This document shows positions 50,496 through 59,751 of a stretch of 64,000 nucleotides of DNA, piece after piece. The first letter of the stretch is position 1. Each line of letters begins with the position of its first letter. A program made the translations under genes and the position numbers. Origin of the DNA: Thermoproteus sp. (GTDB taxonomy: Archaea > Thermoproteota > Thermoprotei > Thermoproteales > Thermoproteaceae); contig JAWARJ010000001.1 in the NCBI GenBank assembly GCA_038893495.1, positions 1,477,824-1,541,823 of the forward strand, given 5' to 3'. Under the pieces are notes generated by a model. The model ran no database searches and was not told the DNA's origin. It saw only the letters and a list, made by a program, of their open reading frames with translations.

Positions 50496-51335
50496 TTAAC
50501 GGGCCTTAGCCTCTTCAGTTCTCGCCTTGCGCCAAGCCGCTATGCCCAACACGGTGAGCCCCACTGCGGCTATAGGCGCCACGTACATCGCGATATCTTT
50601 GAGGTACTCCCTTATGGAGTTCGAGACGACGACGGCGGACTTGGGGAAGTGTTGCTGTATGGCGAAGCTCTTCCTGTCCGAGGCCACGTATATCCACCTC
50701 ACTTGTCCGCCCACATAGGGGTCTAGGTTGAGGCCGTAGACGGTCCTGCCGTTGGCCTCCTCGGCCTTGGCCATCTGTATTATGTCGGAGGCGTTGCCGA
50801 AGGTAAAGACGCCGGTGGGACAGACCTCGACGCATGCAGGGGCGCGGCCGTTTTGTATCCTGTCCACACAGAAGGTGCACTTGTAGTACCGTCCGTCGCT
50901 TCCCCTTCTCGGCACGTCGAAGGGACAGGCGTTTTCGCAATAGCCGCACCCTATACACTGGTCCTTGTTTATGACGACGGCGCCCTCGGGAGTCACGTTT
51001 ATGGCGCCGGCTGGACAGGCCCTGGCGCAGGGGGCGGCGGCGCAGTGGAGACAGTTGTAGGGCAGAGGCGCTATGTCCACCTGCGAGAAGGCCACCTCGC
51101 CGGCCGGAGTTTTCAAGCCCTTCTGCACGACGCCCTCGTAGTAGAACACCACCTTCCAGTCTTGAGCCGTGAGGGATTGCGGCTCCGTGAAAGTGGGGCT
51201 GAAGGAGGTCTTGGTGGGCTGTAGCCCGTTCCAGTCCTTACAGGCCAGCTGACACGCCCTACAGCCGATACACTTGTCCAAATCCACCAATACCGCGAAG
51301 CCTTGTGTGGCCGGAGGGAAGTTGACGGGGGCCAT
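50496..51335 (-). CDS. fdnH: formate dehydrogenase iron-sulfur subunit (FdnH-like)
   Basis: A 279-aa protein with four 4Fe-4S clusters. Cysteine groups are CIGCRACQLACKDWN (about 19), CLHCAAAPCARACPAG (about 95), CIGCGYCENACPFDVP (about 128) and CTFCVDRI with CVEVCPTG (about 150-165). A C-terminal helix (YVAPIAAVGLTVLGIAAW) anchors it to the membrane. It sits 2 bases after fdnG and transfers electrons to the cytochrome b subunit. Confidence 0.93.
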   Translation of the reverse strand: MAPVNFPPATQGFAVLVDLDKCIGCRACQLACKDWNGLQPTKTSFSPTFTEPQSLTAQDWKVVFYYEGVVQKGLKTPAGEVAFSQVDIAPLPYNCLHCAAAPCARACPAGAINVTPEGAVVINKDQCIGCGYCENACPFDVPRRGSDGRYYKCTFCVDRIQNGRAPACVEVCPTGVFTFGNASDIIQMAKAEEANGRTVYGLNLDPYVGGQVRWIYVASDRKSFAIQQHFPKSAVVVSNSIREYLKDIAMYVAPIAAVGLTVLGIAAWRKARTEEAKAR

Positions 51336-51337
51336 GG

Positions 51338-54300
51338 CTACACGGACGGCGCCTTCCTTATTGCTCCTAGCCAGGCCTTAGACTCTTGTATTGTCGTCAC
51401 CACGTCGCCGACATCGGGCACCAAGAAGTTGCCTTCGGGACCTGTGTCGTAGCCCTCGAAGCTGAAGGCCCATATCACGTTCACCACAGGCACGGTCTGG
51501 CCGGCCACCGTGACGTAGGCCTCGCCGTCCGTCACGAAGGCCCTCATCTTTAGGCCCCCTCTAGCGGTCCAGAGCTCCACATAGTCGCCACTGTTAACGC
51601 CCAGCTGTTGCGCCAAGCTCTTAGGCACATAGACGAAGGGCTCCGGCACGAGCTCCACTAGGAAGGGCACGTTGCGCGACATAGAGCCGCTGTGCCAAGT
51701 CTCAGTAAGCCTATTGGTGGTCATGGCTACTATCACGGCGTCTGTTATGCCCCACTGGCTTAACAGCGCCTGGAGCTCCTTGGGCTCCAACGCGACGCCC
51801 ACAGGGTTGTTGTCCACCGCACTGGGCTGGTTCTGGAGGACCATTAGATTGTAGGGATTGAGCCAAGCTATGGTGGGGTACTGTATGGCCATAGAGACTA
51901 CAGGCGACTCCACGGGCTCTGCATGTATCGGCCACTGGAAGTTATAGCCGGCGTACCACCCGCCCATGTCCTGTATGACCTTCAACGTCGCTGCCTTGAG
52001 GTCGCCGAGCTGGTTGTAATATTGCTGTAGGAGAGACCTCATCTTGTCGTAGTTGGGCTTGAATTGAGCCCAGCCGCCGCCGGAGTAGAACGGCCTCTTC
52101 AACGCCGCCTTTAGCGACAAGGCGTCTTGGTCCCAATACAGCGCGTCGTTGGCCCATAGGTACTTCATGCCGGTCGACGCGGCGAATTGGTCGAAAGACA
52201 TCACGTTTACGCCTTGGTCCGTCTCCACCACGAACTTTCCGGGGAAGGCCAGCTGGCCCGTCCTTATGAACTCTATTATGTCCAAGCCGCCGAACACGTC
52301 GGCTATTCCGCTCAGCCTCCTCTTGAAGCTCTTGGGAGCCCAGAAGTTGTGGCCGGGCACGAAGGCCGGCCTGTAGTCGCCGGTGTATTCGTCTATGATT
52401 TCGCCCGTCTCTCCCGTCACGGTCCACTGTTGGCCCGCCGCCGTGACCACATCGGGCTTGCCTAACACCGCCACAAGCGAGTCGTAGTTGTACATAAAGC
52501 GCACGTTCATAGGCCACGACCAGCCCCAGTTCTTATACACGCCGAATTGAGAGCTGAACGTGCCGTCTATCTCCCCCGGCTGTCTCAACCTGTTGCTCCT
52601 CCTCATAGTCGTAAACTCGTCCCTCACCGGGTCGTAGATGCCTTGGTATATCAACACGGCATAGTTGATCTCCTTGTTAATTATACGCGGGTTGACTTGC
52701 GCCTCTATGTCCGCTATGGGCTCGGCCTGTCCGGTCCCGCCCGAGTAGTCCCAAGAGCGGTCCGGCTTCAACGGCCTTTCGTATACGAACACAACCTGGC
52801 CCTTCTTTCTGAACTTCACCTGCTCGCTCGAGACGCCGGCGGCCTCGCTGGGCAACAACACCGCGCCGGCCCTCCTCAAATACTGGTAGAGCTGAGCCAT
52901 TATCCAGTAGTCGGGCCTGGACTCGCCTACTGGCGGGACGGCCCTCCAAGTCCATTGTATCACCCTATTGCCGTCGGTCCTGGTGCCCTCCTTCTCCGCG
53001 AAAGAAGCGCCGGGAAGCACAACATCGGCGAACCAGGCGGTCTCAGTCTCGAAGATGTCCGTAACGACTAGGAGGTCTAGGCTGGCAAGCCCGGCCATAA
53101 CCATCTTAGCGTTGGGGTTGGTTACTGCAGGATTTTCGCCGAAGACAAACGCCGCCTTGATATTGCCCGCCAGGGCGTATCTGGGGAACGTGACCTCAGA
53201 GGCGCCGGCGCCGAACGGTATGTCGCATACCACAGTCCCGTTCTGGGGGTCGTCCTCGGGTATGGTGCCGCAGAAGATGCCCCAGGTCAGCTCCAAGCGG
53301 CGCCAGCCGTAGAACTCGAAGACTTCCAGAACTTTGGTCAGGTCGGCTTGGCCCCTAGAGGGGGCTGTTGTGGAGAAGTTCTTGAGGGCCCACTGCGGCA
53401 CCTCCCAACTCCAAGCGTCGGGCATCCCTTGTAGCTTCCAGTCTTGGTACAACCTCACGTCAAATGTGGTGGCCGGTTGCGTGTAGTAGCTGGGCAACAC
53501 GCCGAGGCCTCCTCCTTGCATATCGGTGGCCCCCTGCACGTTGCTGTGGCCTCTAAACGGATGCGTCCCGCCTCCGGGATAGCCCACGTTGCCCAACAAC
53601 AACTGCGCTATGGCAGCCGCCCTAATTATGTTTATAGTAGCATCGGTGTGTTGCGTGAAGCCCATGGCCCACTGTATCACTCCGTGCTTCTTGTGGCCTG
53701 TCACGACGCCGCTGTTCTCCACATAGAGCTGCGCCGCGGTCCTCAAGAGGTCTTTCGAGGCCCCCGTTATGTTGGAGACCGTATCTATGTCGTATTCTTG
53801 GACAAGCGCCTTTAAGTCTTGTAGGTCGCTCTGAGTTATATTCCAACGGGACATGAGCCTTTGGAATTCGGGGAGCTGGTCTATGGGCGGGTTCCTCTCG
53901 AAGAAGGCGTAGTGGAGGAAGTAGAGCAATATGGCCGCGTCGGTGCCCGGCCTGAAGGGGACCCACAAGTCGCTGGCCTCGGCAGTCCTGCTGTAACGAG
54001 GGTCGAACGTGATGAGTATGGTGCCGCGCTCCCGTTTGCCCTTGAGGAAGTAGTAGAACGATAGGGGATGCGCCTCGGCCGGGCTTGAGAAGAACAACAC
54101 CACGTCCGCCAGTGCCACGTCCTCTATAGAGGCGGTCTCGGCGCCCCAGCCGTAGGTCACAGCCAGCGAGGTGACCGTCGACGAGTGGCACTTACGGTAC
54201 TGGGAGTCGGTGTTGGAGGTGCCCAAAAACGCAGCTAACTTCCTAGAGAGGTATGCCTCCTCGTTGGTGAGTATCGAAGAGCCTATGACCATAAACGGAT

Positions 54301-54871
54301 TGGCGCCGCCGACGTAGTAGTAGCCGTCTTTCTGCTTCGGCGCGCCCGTCTGATTACGCCAAGAGTTCAATATGTCCGCCGCCTTGTTCGCTATATAGTT
54401 AAAGGCTTCCTCCCACGACACTCTCCTCCATTGCGGTGGGTATTTCTTGACGACGGCCACTAGGTCGTCCCAAGTCTTGGCGGCCAGTATCTCGTCCACA
54501 GGCGGCTTGGGCCCCGTCCTGATCATCGGGTACATCAGACGCCGCTGGTTGTTGACGAGCTGGAACGCCGCCTTGCCCTTAGGGCATAGAGCGCCCCAGT
54601 TTATGTAGGAGTCGGGCGATCCGGCGGACCAAAGCACCGTCTGGCCGTTTGTGTACATGTCTATGGAGCAACCCATGGAGCAGTAAGGACAAATAGTTGG
54701 GGTGACCCTTGCTTGTTGTAGGCCGGTCTTGCCTCCTATCTCGCCGAGAGCCCAGCTGGTCTTGCCCGTGACGAAAGGCAACTGTACCTGCGCCGAGGAG
54801 GGCAACCCAAGCGCCAAAGCGGCCAGGGCCGATATCTTCAAGAAGGTCCTCCTAGTGGTCGTTACGGTCAT
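51338..54871 (-). CDS. fdnG: formate dehydrogenase catalytic subunit, Mo/W type (FdnG-like)
   Basis: A 1177-aa molybdopterin enzyme exported by the Tat route. The N-terminus has a Tat signal (TTTRRTFLKISALAALALG). CPYCSMGCSIDMY (about 62) binds a 4Fe-4S cluster. RKCHSSTVTSLAVTYGWGAE (about 226) has cysteine where bacterial FdnG has selenocysteine, so no recoding is needed. The rest carries the molybdopterin-guanine binding domains. ATG 54871 overlaps the stop of the small upstream gene (ATGA); an in-frame TTG at 54892 is less likely. The enzyme oxidises formate outside the membrane and feeds electrons to quinone through FdnH and FdnI. Confidence 0.93.
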   Translation of the reverse strand: MTVTTTRRTFLKISALAALALGLPSSAQVQLPFVTGKTSWALGEIGGKTGLQQARVTPTICPYCSMGCSIDMYTNGQTVLWSAGSPDSYINWGALCPKGKAAFQLVNNQRRLMYPMIRTGPKPPVDEILAAKTWDDLVAVVKKYPPQWRRVSWEEAFNYIANKAADILNSWRNQTGAPKQKDGYYYVGGANPFMVIGSSILTNEEAYLSRKLAAFLGTSNTDSQYRKCHSSTVTSLAVTYGWGAETASIEDVALADVVLFFSSPAEAHPLSFYYFLKGKRERGTILITFDPRYSRTAEASDLWVPFRPGTDAAILLYFLHYAFFERNPPIDQLPEFQRLMSRWNITQSDLQDLKALVQEYDIDTVSNITGASKDLLRTAAQLYVENSGVVTGHKKHGVIQWAMGFTQHTDATINIIRAAAIAQLLLGNVGYPGGGTHPFRGHSNVQGATDMQGGGLGVLPSYYTQPATTFDVRLYQDWKLQGMPDAWSWEVPQWALKNFSTTAPSRGQADLTKVLEVFEFYGWRRLELTWGIFCGTIPEDDPQNGTVVCDIPFGAGASEVTFPRYALAGNIKAAFVFGENPAVTNPNAKMVMAGLASLDLLVVTDIFETETAWFADVVLPGASFAEKEGTRTDGNRVIQWTWRAVPPVGESRPDYWIMAQLYQYLRRAGAVLLPSEAAGVSSEQVKFRKKGQVVFVYERPLKPDRSWDYSGGTGQAEPIADIEAQVNPRIINKEINYAVLIYQGIYDPVRDEFTTMRRSNRLRQPGEIDGTFSSQFGVYKNWGWSWPMNVRFMYNYDSLVAVLGKPDVVTAAGQQWTVTGETGEIIDEYTGDYRPAFVPGHNFWAPKSFKRRLSGIADVFGGLDIIEFIRTGQLAFPGKFVVETDQGVNVMSFDQFAASTGMKYLWANDALYWDQDALSLKAALKRPFYSGGGWAQFKPNYDKMRSLLQQYYNQLGDLKAATLKVIQDMGGWYAGYNFQWPIHAEPVESPVVSMAIQYPTIAWLNPYNLMVLQNQPSAVDNNPVGVALEPKELQALLSQWGITDAVIVAMTTNRLTETWHSGSMSRNVPFLVELVPEPFVYVPKSLAQQLGVNSGDYVELWTARGGLKMRAFVTDGEAYVTVAGQTVPVVNVIWAFSFEGYDTGPEGNFLVPDVGDVVTTIQESKAWLGAIRKAPSV

Positions 54872-55077
54872 AGGCCCGTCGAGGAGCCCCAATTCTTATC
54901 CCGCTTCCCGAAGAGCTTTTTTGCCGTCATACAGGTGTAGTCCTCCTCGCCTGCTATGAGGCTGTAGAGGCCGCCGTAGCTCTCGCCCATTAGTCTCAAC
55001 TCCTTCTCGAAGACTTCTAGGAACTCTTGATGGCGCTTCTTGGCGCTCTCGTAAACTGCTTGAAAGTCTATTGCCAT
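54868..55077 (-). CDS. small leader protein of the formate dehydrogenase operon
   Basis: A 69-aa soluble, helical protein (DFQAVYESAKKRHQEFLEVF, GLYSLIAGEEDYTCMTAKKL). Its stop overlaps the fdnG start, so the two are co-translated. There is no signal peptide; it could be a dedicated chaperone for the Tat substrate fdnG or a small regulator. No family is recognised. A TATA-like GCTTAATATA lies at about 55101-55110, so it is the first gene of the operon. Confidence 0.8.
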   Translation of the reverse strand: MAIDFQAVYESAKKRHQEFLEVFEKELRLMGESYGGLYSLIAGEEDYTCMTAKKLFGKRDKNWGSSTGL

Positions 55078-55100
55078 TGACGGTAACTGTGGAAACTATA

Positions 55101-55110
55101 TTAAGCCTTA
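55101..55110 (-). promoter_or_regulatory. promoter of the formate dehydrogenase operon
   Basis: GCTTAATATA on the minus strand, about 28 nt before ATG 55077. It overlaps the last codon of the regulator gene by a few bases. Confidence 0.5.
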
Positions 55111-55725
55111 TTCGGGACCTCTCCGAATAAAATTTTTAAGGACGACGCCCAGCCGCTCGCACCGGCCCAGAAGGGGGCCTTTGCAATGTTGACACACGCC
55201 GAAGAACCACAACTCGCCGGACCTGTCTATTAGGACAATGCCCTTATGTCCGTCGAAGTTCACGGCGGGGAATTGAGTTGCTATTATTTGCGCCAAAAGC
55301 TCCACGAGCCCGCGGTCTAGAGAGAGTAGTTTCTCCAGGCTTATGGGGGCGCCCAATAGGCGCAACGTGGCGGCCAATAGGTCGTCGTCTAGCTCCTCTT
55401 GGTGCCCCTTAAGTCTCTCCAGAAATTCGCATATGCTCTTGCGGTCCACCTCCACCTTTATGCCTAACTTCTGGCCGATATATCTCCTAAAGGCCGAAAC
55501 CAGGGCAGAGGTGCAGCCCCACAGCTCCACATATCTAACGAGCCCCTTGAGGCTCGGCCGCAAACTCGCGGCCTTGTCCTCCACGACGTAGCCCTCCTTA
55601 ACTAACCTACCCACTTCGTAATAGACAGTGGAAGTAGGTATAGAGAGCTCTCTAGAGAGTCCATATCTCGATATGGGAAAGAGCTCGACTACAGACCTCA
55701 ATACGACTAACCGTCTGTTCTCCAC
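55108..55725 (-). CDS. winged-helix transcriptional regulator next to formate dehydrogenase
   Basis: About 205 aa. Residues 5-65 form a winged helix (ELFPISRYGLSRELSIPTST with YYEVGRLVKEGYV). The middle (70-165) is helical. The C-terminus reads GIVLIDRSGELWFFGVCQHC, then KGPLLGRC, a Cys-x2-Cys...Cys site for zinc, iron or a cluster. It lies directly upstream of the formate dehydrogenase operon on the same strand and probably controls it. A TATA-like GTTTTTATA at about 55746-55755 suits the GTG at 55725; ATGs at 55734 and 55746 are alternatives. Confidence 0.75.
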   Translation of the reverse strand: MENRRLVVLRSVVELFPISRYGLSRELSIPTSTVYYEVGRLVKEGYVVEDKAASLRPSLKGLVRYVELWGCTSALVSAFRRYIGQKLGIKVEVDRKSICEFLERLKGHQEELDDDLLAATLRLLGAPISLEKLLSLDRGLVELLAQIIATQFPAVNFDGHKGIVLIDRSGELWFFGVCQHCKGPLLGRCERLGVVLKNFIRRGPE

Positions 55726-55789
55726 TATGATCATCGTCATTTGCATATAAAAACAATAACATTTTGAGACCCACCGAGCGTCGCGCGGG

Positions 55790-56140
55790 TTAGATGTCCA
55801 CCTCTATCCAGCCTCCGTTATTCCTGACGGGGTACGTCTTCAAGCCCAGTCTCTCCTTGGGGGCGTTGGGGGCCACGTAGGGCGGCTCTAACATTGCCCC
55901 GGTCTTTAGGTCGAATACGGCGTGGTGGCACGGACATTTGACCGTCAGCCGCTCCTCGTCTAGAATCCCGAGTATACATTTGGCGTGGGTGCATACGGCG
56001 TCTATTCCGTAGAGCTGTCCGCCGATATTCGCTATGAATACCACCTTGCTTTCCGTCCTATCGCCCTCCTTATAGTCTATTTTGACCGAGACGGCCTTGG
56101 CCTTCTCCAGCGCGGCCGCCGATATGGTTCTGCGCCACAT
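55790..56140 (-). CDS. Rieske [2Fe-2S] ferredoxin
   Basis: A 116-aa soluble Rieske protein. The cluster motifs are CTHAKC (about 54), where the histidine and first cysteine are ligands, and CPCHHAVFDLKTG (about 73). No signal peptide or membrane helix, so it is a cytoplasmic electron carrier or a subunit of a reductase or oxygenase rather than a bc1 protein. ATG 56140 is preceded by CTTTATTTATAG at about 56157-56168. Confidence 0.92.
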   Translation of the reverse strand: MWRRTISAAALEKAKAVSVKIDYKEGDRTESKVVFIANIGGQLYGIDAVCTHAKCILGILDEERLTVKCPCHHAVFDLKTGAMLEPPYVAPNAPKERLGLKTYPVRNNGGWIEVDI

Positions 56141-56266
56141 GGCGAATTCGAATCTACTATAAATAAAGGAACACGAAAAGAATTTATGCACCTCGGAGGT
56201 AAAAGCTAGGGCAGGATCGGCCGCTGAGGGGGCCGAAGAGCCCGCGATGAGGGCGGCTCCGGTTCC

Positions 56267-57808
56267 CTACGGCTTTCCATATCCCCCTCCCCCCGGTGTC
56301 TCTATTATAACCTCGTCGCCTTCGTCCAGCTGGACCGTATCGCTACCTACCTCCTCCACCTTCCCGTCGCGCCTCCTCACGGCCACCCTCCCCGGCCTCC
56401 CCGGCTCTCCTCCCTCCAGCCCCCAAGGCCCCAGCTGGAGCCTCGTCGCTATGATGGAGAGCGTGGTGGGCGCGAGGACCTTAAAGGCCCTCACGATTCC
56501 GTCCCCACCTCTATGCCGCCCGCGGCCGCCGCTCCCCTCCCTAATCCTATATACAGTGAACTTCAGGGGGTATTCCCTCTCGGCTATCTCTATGGGGGTA
56601 TTTAAGGTGTTGGTCATGCCGGAGTGGACTCCCGACACGCCGGGGCCGTTGGGCCTGCCGCCGGTGCCGCCGCCGATAGTCTCGTAGTAAGACCAATAGC
56701 GGCCTTGCCAGACGCCTCCCATCATGACGTTCATCATGGTCCCCGAATCGGCGGCGGGTATCCTGCCCGGCAGGGCCTTGGAGAGCGCCAGGAAGGTCAC
56801 GTCGGCAACCCTACGGCTCGTCTCCAAATTGCCGGCGCCCACCGCGGCGGGCTTTATGGGGTTAACTATAGTGCCGAGGGGGGCCTTCACCTCGACCACA
56901 CTGTAGAAGCCGTAGTTGGTGGGTATGTCGCCCCCTATGGCCGACCTGACGGCGAAGGAGACCGCCGAGAACGTCACTCCGAACACCGCGTTGAGGGGCG
57001 CCTCCACCTGTCCGCTCGTGCCGGTGAAATCCGCCGAGACGCCCCTCTCCGATATCTCCAGCTCCACCCTCACCGGCAACAGCTTGCCGGACCAGTCGAG
57101 GTAGTCCTCGGCCCTGTAGCGCCCCGCCGGCCACTTGCCTATCTCGTTGAGGGCTAACCTCCTGCCGTACTCCACAGCCTCGCCCCACTGCTCCGAGACG
57201 TCGCCGAACCTATCGAAGAGGTCTCTGACCCTAGCCGCGCCGACCCTAGAGGCCGCCAGCTGGGCCTCCAGGTCGCCCCGCGCATATAGAGGCGTCTTGA
57301 AGTTCTCTAGGAGGAAGCTCAGCGCCTCTTTGTTCATGGAGCCGCGTCTCAATATTTTGACCGGCGGGATTACCACCCCCTCCTCGTATATGGTCTTCGC
57401 CCTGGGGTTCAGCGAGGCGGGCAGAGGGCCGCCTACGTCCACGTAGTGGGCCTTAGACGCTATATAGGCCACGAGCCTCCCGCGCCAGTAGACCGGATAG
57501 AGGACCATGACGTCGTTGAGGTGGGTGCCCGATATGTAGGGGTCGTTGGTCAGCACGGCGTCTCCCTCCTCCAGCTCGACGCCCTCCCTGGCCAGGTAGT
57601 CCAGTAGGCTCTTCACGCCTACGTGGAAAGACCCCAAGTGGACCGGTATGTGTTCCGCCTGGGCTACTATCCTCCCCTCAGAGTCCACGACCGCCACGCT
57701 GTGGTCCATACGCTCCCTTATGTTCGGCGAGAACGCGGAGTTCCTAAGGGCTATCCCCGCCTCCTCAGCTATATATTCGGTGGCCCTATGTACGATTTCC
57801 CACCTCAT
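56267..57808 (-). CDS. hyuB: hydantoinase/acetone carboxylase subunit B (HyuB family)
   Basis: A 513-aa protein of the HyuB family. [20 protein letters not shown] (about 13), [35 protein letters not shown] (about 85) and the metal-linked region near [11 protein letters not shown] are typical. The glycine-rich C-terminus has [11 protein letters not shown] and ends [13 protein letters not shown]. It works with HyuA to hydrolyse hydantoins or 5-oxoproline using ATP. It overlaps hyuA by ATGA. The reaction in this organism is not known. Confidence 0.93.
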   Translation of the reverse strand: MRWEIVHRATEYIAEEAGIALRNSAFSPNIRERMDHSVAVVDSEGRIVAQAEHIPVHLGSFHVGVKSLLDYLAREGVELEEGDAVLTNDPYISGTHLNDVMVLYPVYWRGRLVAYIASKAHYVDVGGPLPASLNPRAKTIYEEGVVIPPVKILRRGSMNKEALSFLLENFKTPLYARGDLEAQLAASRVGAARVRDLFDRFGDVSEQWGEAVEYGRRLALNEIGKWPAGRYRAEDYLDWSGKLLPVRVELEISERGVSADFTGTSGQVEAPLNAVFGVTFSAVSFAVRSAIGGDIPTNYGFYSVVEVKAPLGTIVNPIKPAAVGAGNLETSRRVADVTFLALSKALPGRIPAADSGTMMNVMMGGVWQGRYWSYYETIGGGTGGRPNGPGVSGVHSGMTNTLNTPIEIAEREYPLKFTVYRIREGSGGRGRHRGGDGIVRAFKVLAPTTLSIIATRLQLGPWGLEGGEPGRPGRVAVRRRDGKVEEVGSDTVQLDEGDEVIIETPGGGGYGKP

Positions 57809-59751
57809 AGCCTCATCTCAATCACGCCGTACTTGCCTACCTTCGCCTCCCAACGCGGCGGCACGACTGTCGTGGAGAAGTCCTCCACTATCAACGCGGG
57901 GCCCCTTACCCTATAGCCCATAGGCAACTCAGACCTCTTGAAGACGGCCGCCTTGACCCAACCGCCGAAAAACGCCTCTTTTTCTCCCTGGGAGGGGGAG
58001 CCCTCGTGCGGCGGGTCCTTGAGGGCCGGCTTGGCCCTCCTGACCACGGCGAAGGCCCGTATTGTCACGACCTCTATGTCTCTATCCAGCTTGAAGCCGT
58101 ATGTGGCGAGGTGTTTCTCCTCGAAGGCGCGTCTGACGGCATCAAGCGAGGCGTCTGCCCCCACCGGGACGGTCAGCTCCCATCCCTGTCCGACATATCT
58201 GACGTCGGCATATCTGACGTAATAGTCGGGCTTGTATCTCGCCAATGCCGTCTCTAGCTCCTTGAAGCCGGCCTCGAGGTCCTTGGGGTACGCCATACGG
58301 GCCTCGAACTTGAAGTCAGCCATCAACATGCCCAGCGACGTGAAGACGCCGGGCATCGGCGGGATTAAAACCCTCCCTATTCCCAACTCCTCTGCGACCT
58401 CCGCGGCGTGTTGGGGCCCGGCGCCTCCGAAGGCCATAAGCGAGAACGACGCGGGGTCCAGCCCCCTCTCGACCGTCACGAGCCTGATGGCTCTAGCCAT
58501 CTCCAAGTTCACCAGCTGGATAGCCGTGGAAGCCACGTCGACGGGATCTCCCAGCTTGGCCAAAGCCCTCTCGGCGGCCTTTACGTCGAGCTTCATGCGG
58601 CCTCCTATCAAGGCGTCTGGAATCCTCCCCAACGCCAAATTGGCGTCTGTGATTGTGGGCTCGACGCCGCCCCTGCCGTAACAGACGGGGCCCGGGTCGG
58701 CCCCCGCGCTTATGGGGCCGGCCCTCAAAGCCCCGCCGGGGTCCCTCCATATGATGGTGCCGCCTCCCGCCGACACCTCGGCGAGGTCGACAAAGGGGAA
58801 GCGAACTGGATAGCCGGACCCCTTGACCAACCTGCCCCTATGGCTCTCCCCACCTACCTCATACTCGGTGGTGACCGCCGGCTCGAAGTCAACCACAGTG
58901 CCCGCTTTGGCCGTCGTGCCGCCCATGTCGAACGAGATGATCCGCCTCTCGCCTATCAGCCTCGCCAGCTCGGCGGCGGCCACTACGCCACCGGCGGGGC
59001 CCGACTCTATGAGCTGAACCGGCCTCCGCGAGGCCTCTTCGACCGTGACCAGACCGCCGGAGCTCGCCATGACGTACATCTTCCCGCCCCGCGAGGCCAC
59101 ATATTGGCCTAGCCTCGCCAAATACCTCCCCACTAGCGGCATCAACGCGGCGTTCACCACAGCCGTCGAGAAGCGCTCGTATTCTCTAGGCTCCCAAGCC
59201 ACTTCGTGAGATGCAGTGACGTACTCGAAGTGGGCCTTCAGCCTCTCGGCCGCGGCCCTCTCGTTGGCCGGATTTGCATAGGAGTGTAGAAACCCCACGG
59301 CGACGCTGACGGCGCCCGCGGCCTTTGCCTTCCCGGCAAACGCGTCGATTTCGGCGGGGTCGACGGCCTTCTCCACAGTTCCGTCGGGCAGAGTCCTCTC
59401 ATCCACCTCGAACCTCAACTCCCTAGGCACTATCTGCCTGGGCTTCTGGAAGAAGAGGTCGTAGAGCCTCGACCTGTTCTGGCGGCCTATCTCCAAGACG
59501 TCCCTAAAGCTCTTCGTAGTGAAGAACGCCACTTTGGGGATCTCCAGGCCTACTTGCCCTAGCAGGGCGTTGGTGCCTATCGTGGACGCGTGCAGGACCT
59601 CCGTTATCCCCGACAGGGCCTCAAGCCCGGCAACTACGGCCTCCTCGGGGGCCTTCGGCGTGGTCAAAACCTTGAAGGCTTGTATGTTTCCCCTCTCGTC
59701 TACAGCCACAAAATCAGTGAAGGTCCCCCCTACGTCTACTGCTACTATCAT
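57805..59751 (-). CDS. hyuA: hydantoinase/oxoprolinase subunit A (HyuA family)
   Basis: A 648-aa ATP-dependent subunit of the actin-like fold. [13 protein letters not shown] (about 5) binds phosphate, [15 protein letters not shown] (about 52), [14 protein letters not shown] (about 270) is the second phosphate motif, and [20 protein letters not shown] (about 430) is conserved. It partners HyuB. Its start overlaps the MFS stop by ATGA, so transporter and enzyme are one operon for uptake and cleavage of a cyclic amide such as a hydantoin or pyroglutamate. Confidence 0.94.
   Translation of the reverse strand: MIVAVDVGGTFTDFVAVDERGNIQAFKVLTTPKAPEEAVVAGLEALSGITEVLHASTIGTNALLGQVGLEIPKVAFFTTKSFRDVLEIGRQNRSRLYDLFFQKPRQIVPRELRFEVDERTLPDGTVEKAVDPAEIDAFAGKAKAAGAVSVAVGFLHSYANPANERAAAERLKAHFEYVTASHEVAWEPREYERFSTAVVNAALMPLVGRYLARLGQYVASRGGKMYVMASSGGLVTVEEASRRPVQLIESGPAGGVVAAAELARLIGERRIISFDMGGTTAKAGTVVDFEPAVTTEYEVGGESHRGRLVKGSGYPVRFPFVDLAEVSAGGGTIIWRDPGGALRAGPISAGADPGPVCYGRGGVEPTITDANLALGRIPDALIGGRMKLDVKAAERALAKLGDPVDVASTAIQLVNLEMARAIRLVTVERGLDPASFSLMAFGGAGPQHAAEVAEELGIGRVLIPPMPGVFTSLGMLMADFKFEARMAYPKDLEAGFKELETALARYKPDYYVRYADVRYVGQGWELTVPVGADASLDAVRRAFEEKHLATYGFKLDRDIEVVTIRAFAVVRRAKPALKDPPHEGSPSQGEKEAFFGGWVKAAVFKRSELPMGYRVRGPALIVEDFSTTVVPPRWEAKVGKYGVIEMRL

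Noticed and set aside
54177-54195. Selenocysteine in formate dehydrogenase
   Set aside because: The codon at the expected position encodes cysteine; there is no TGA and no SECIS-like need.
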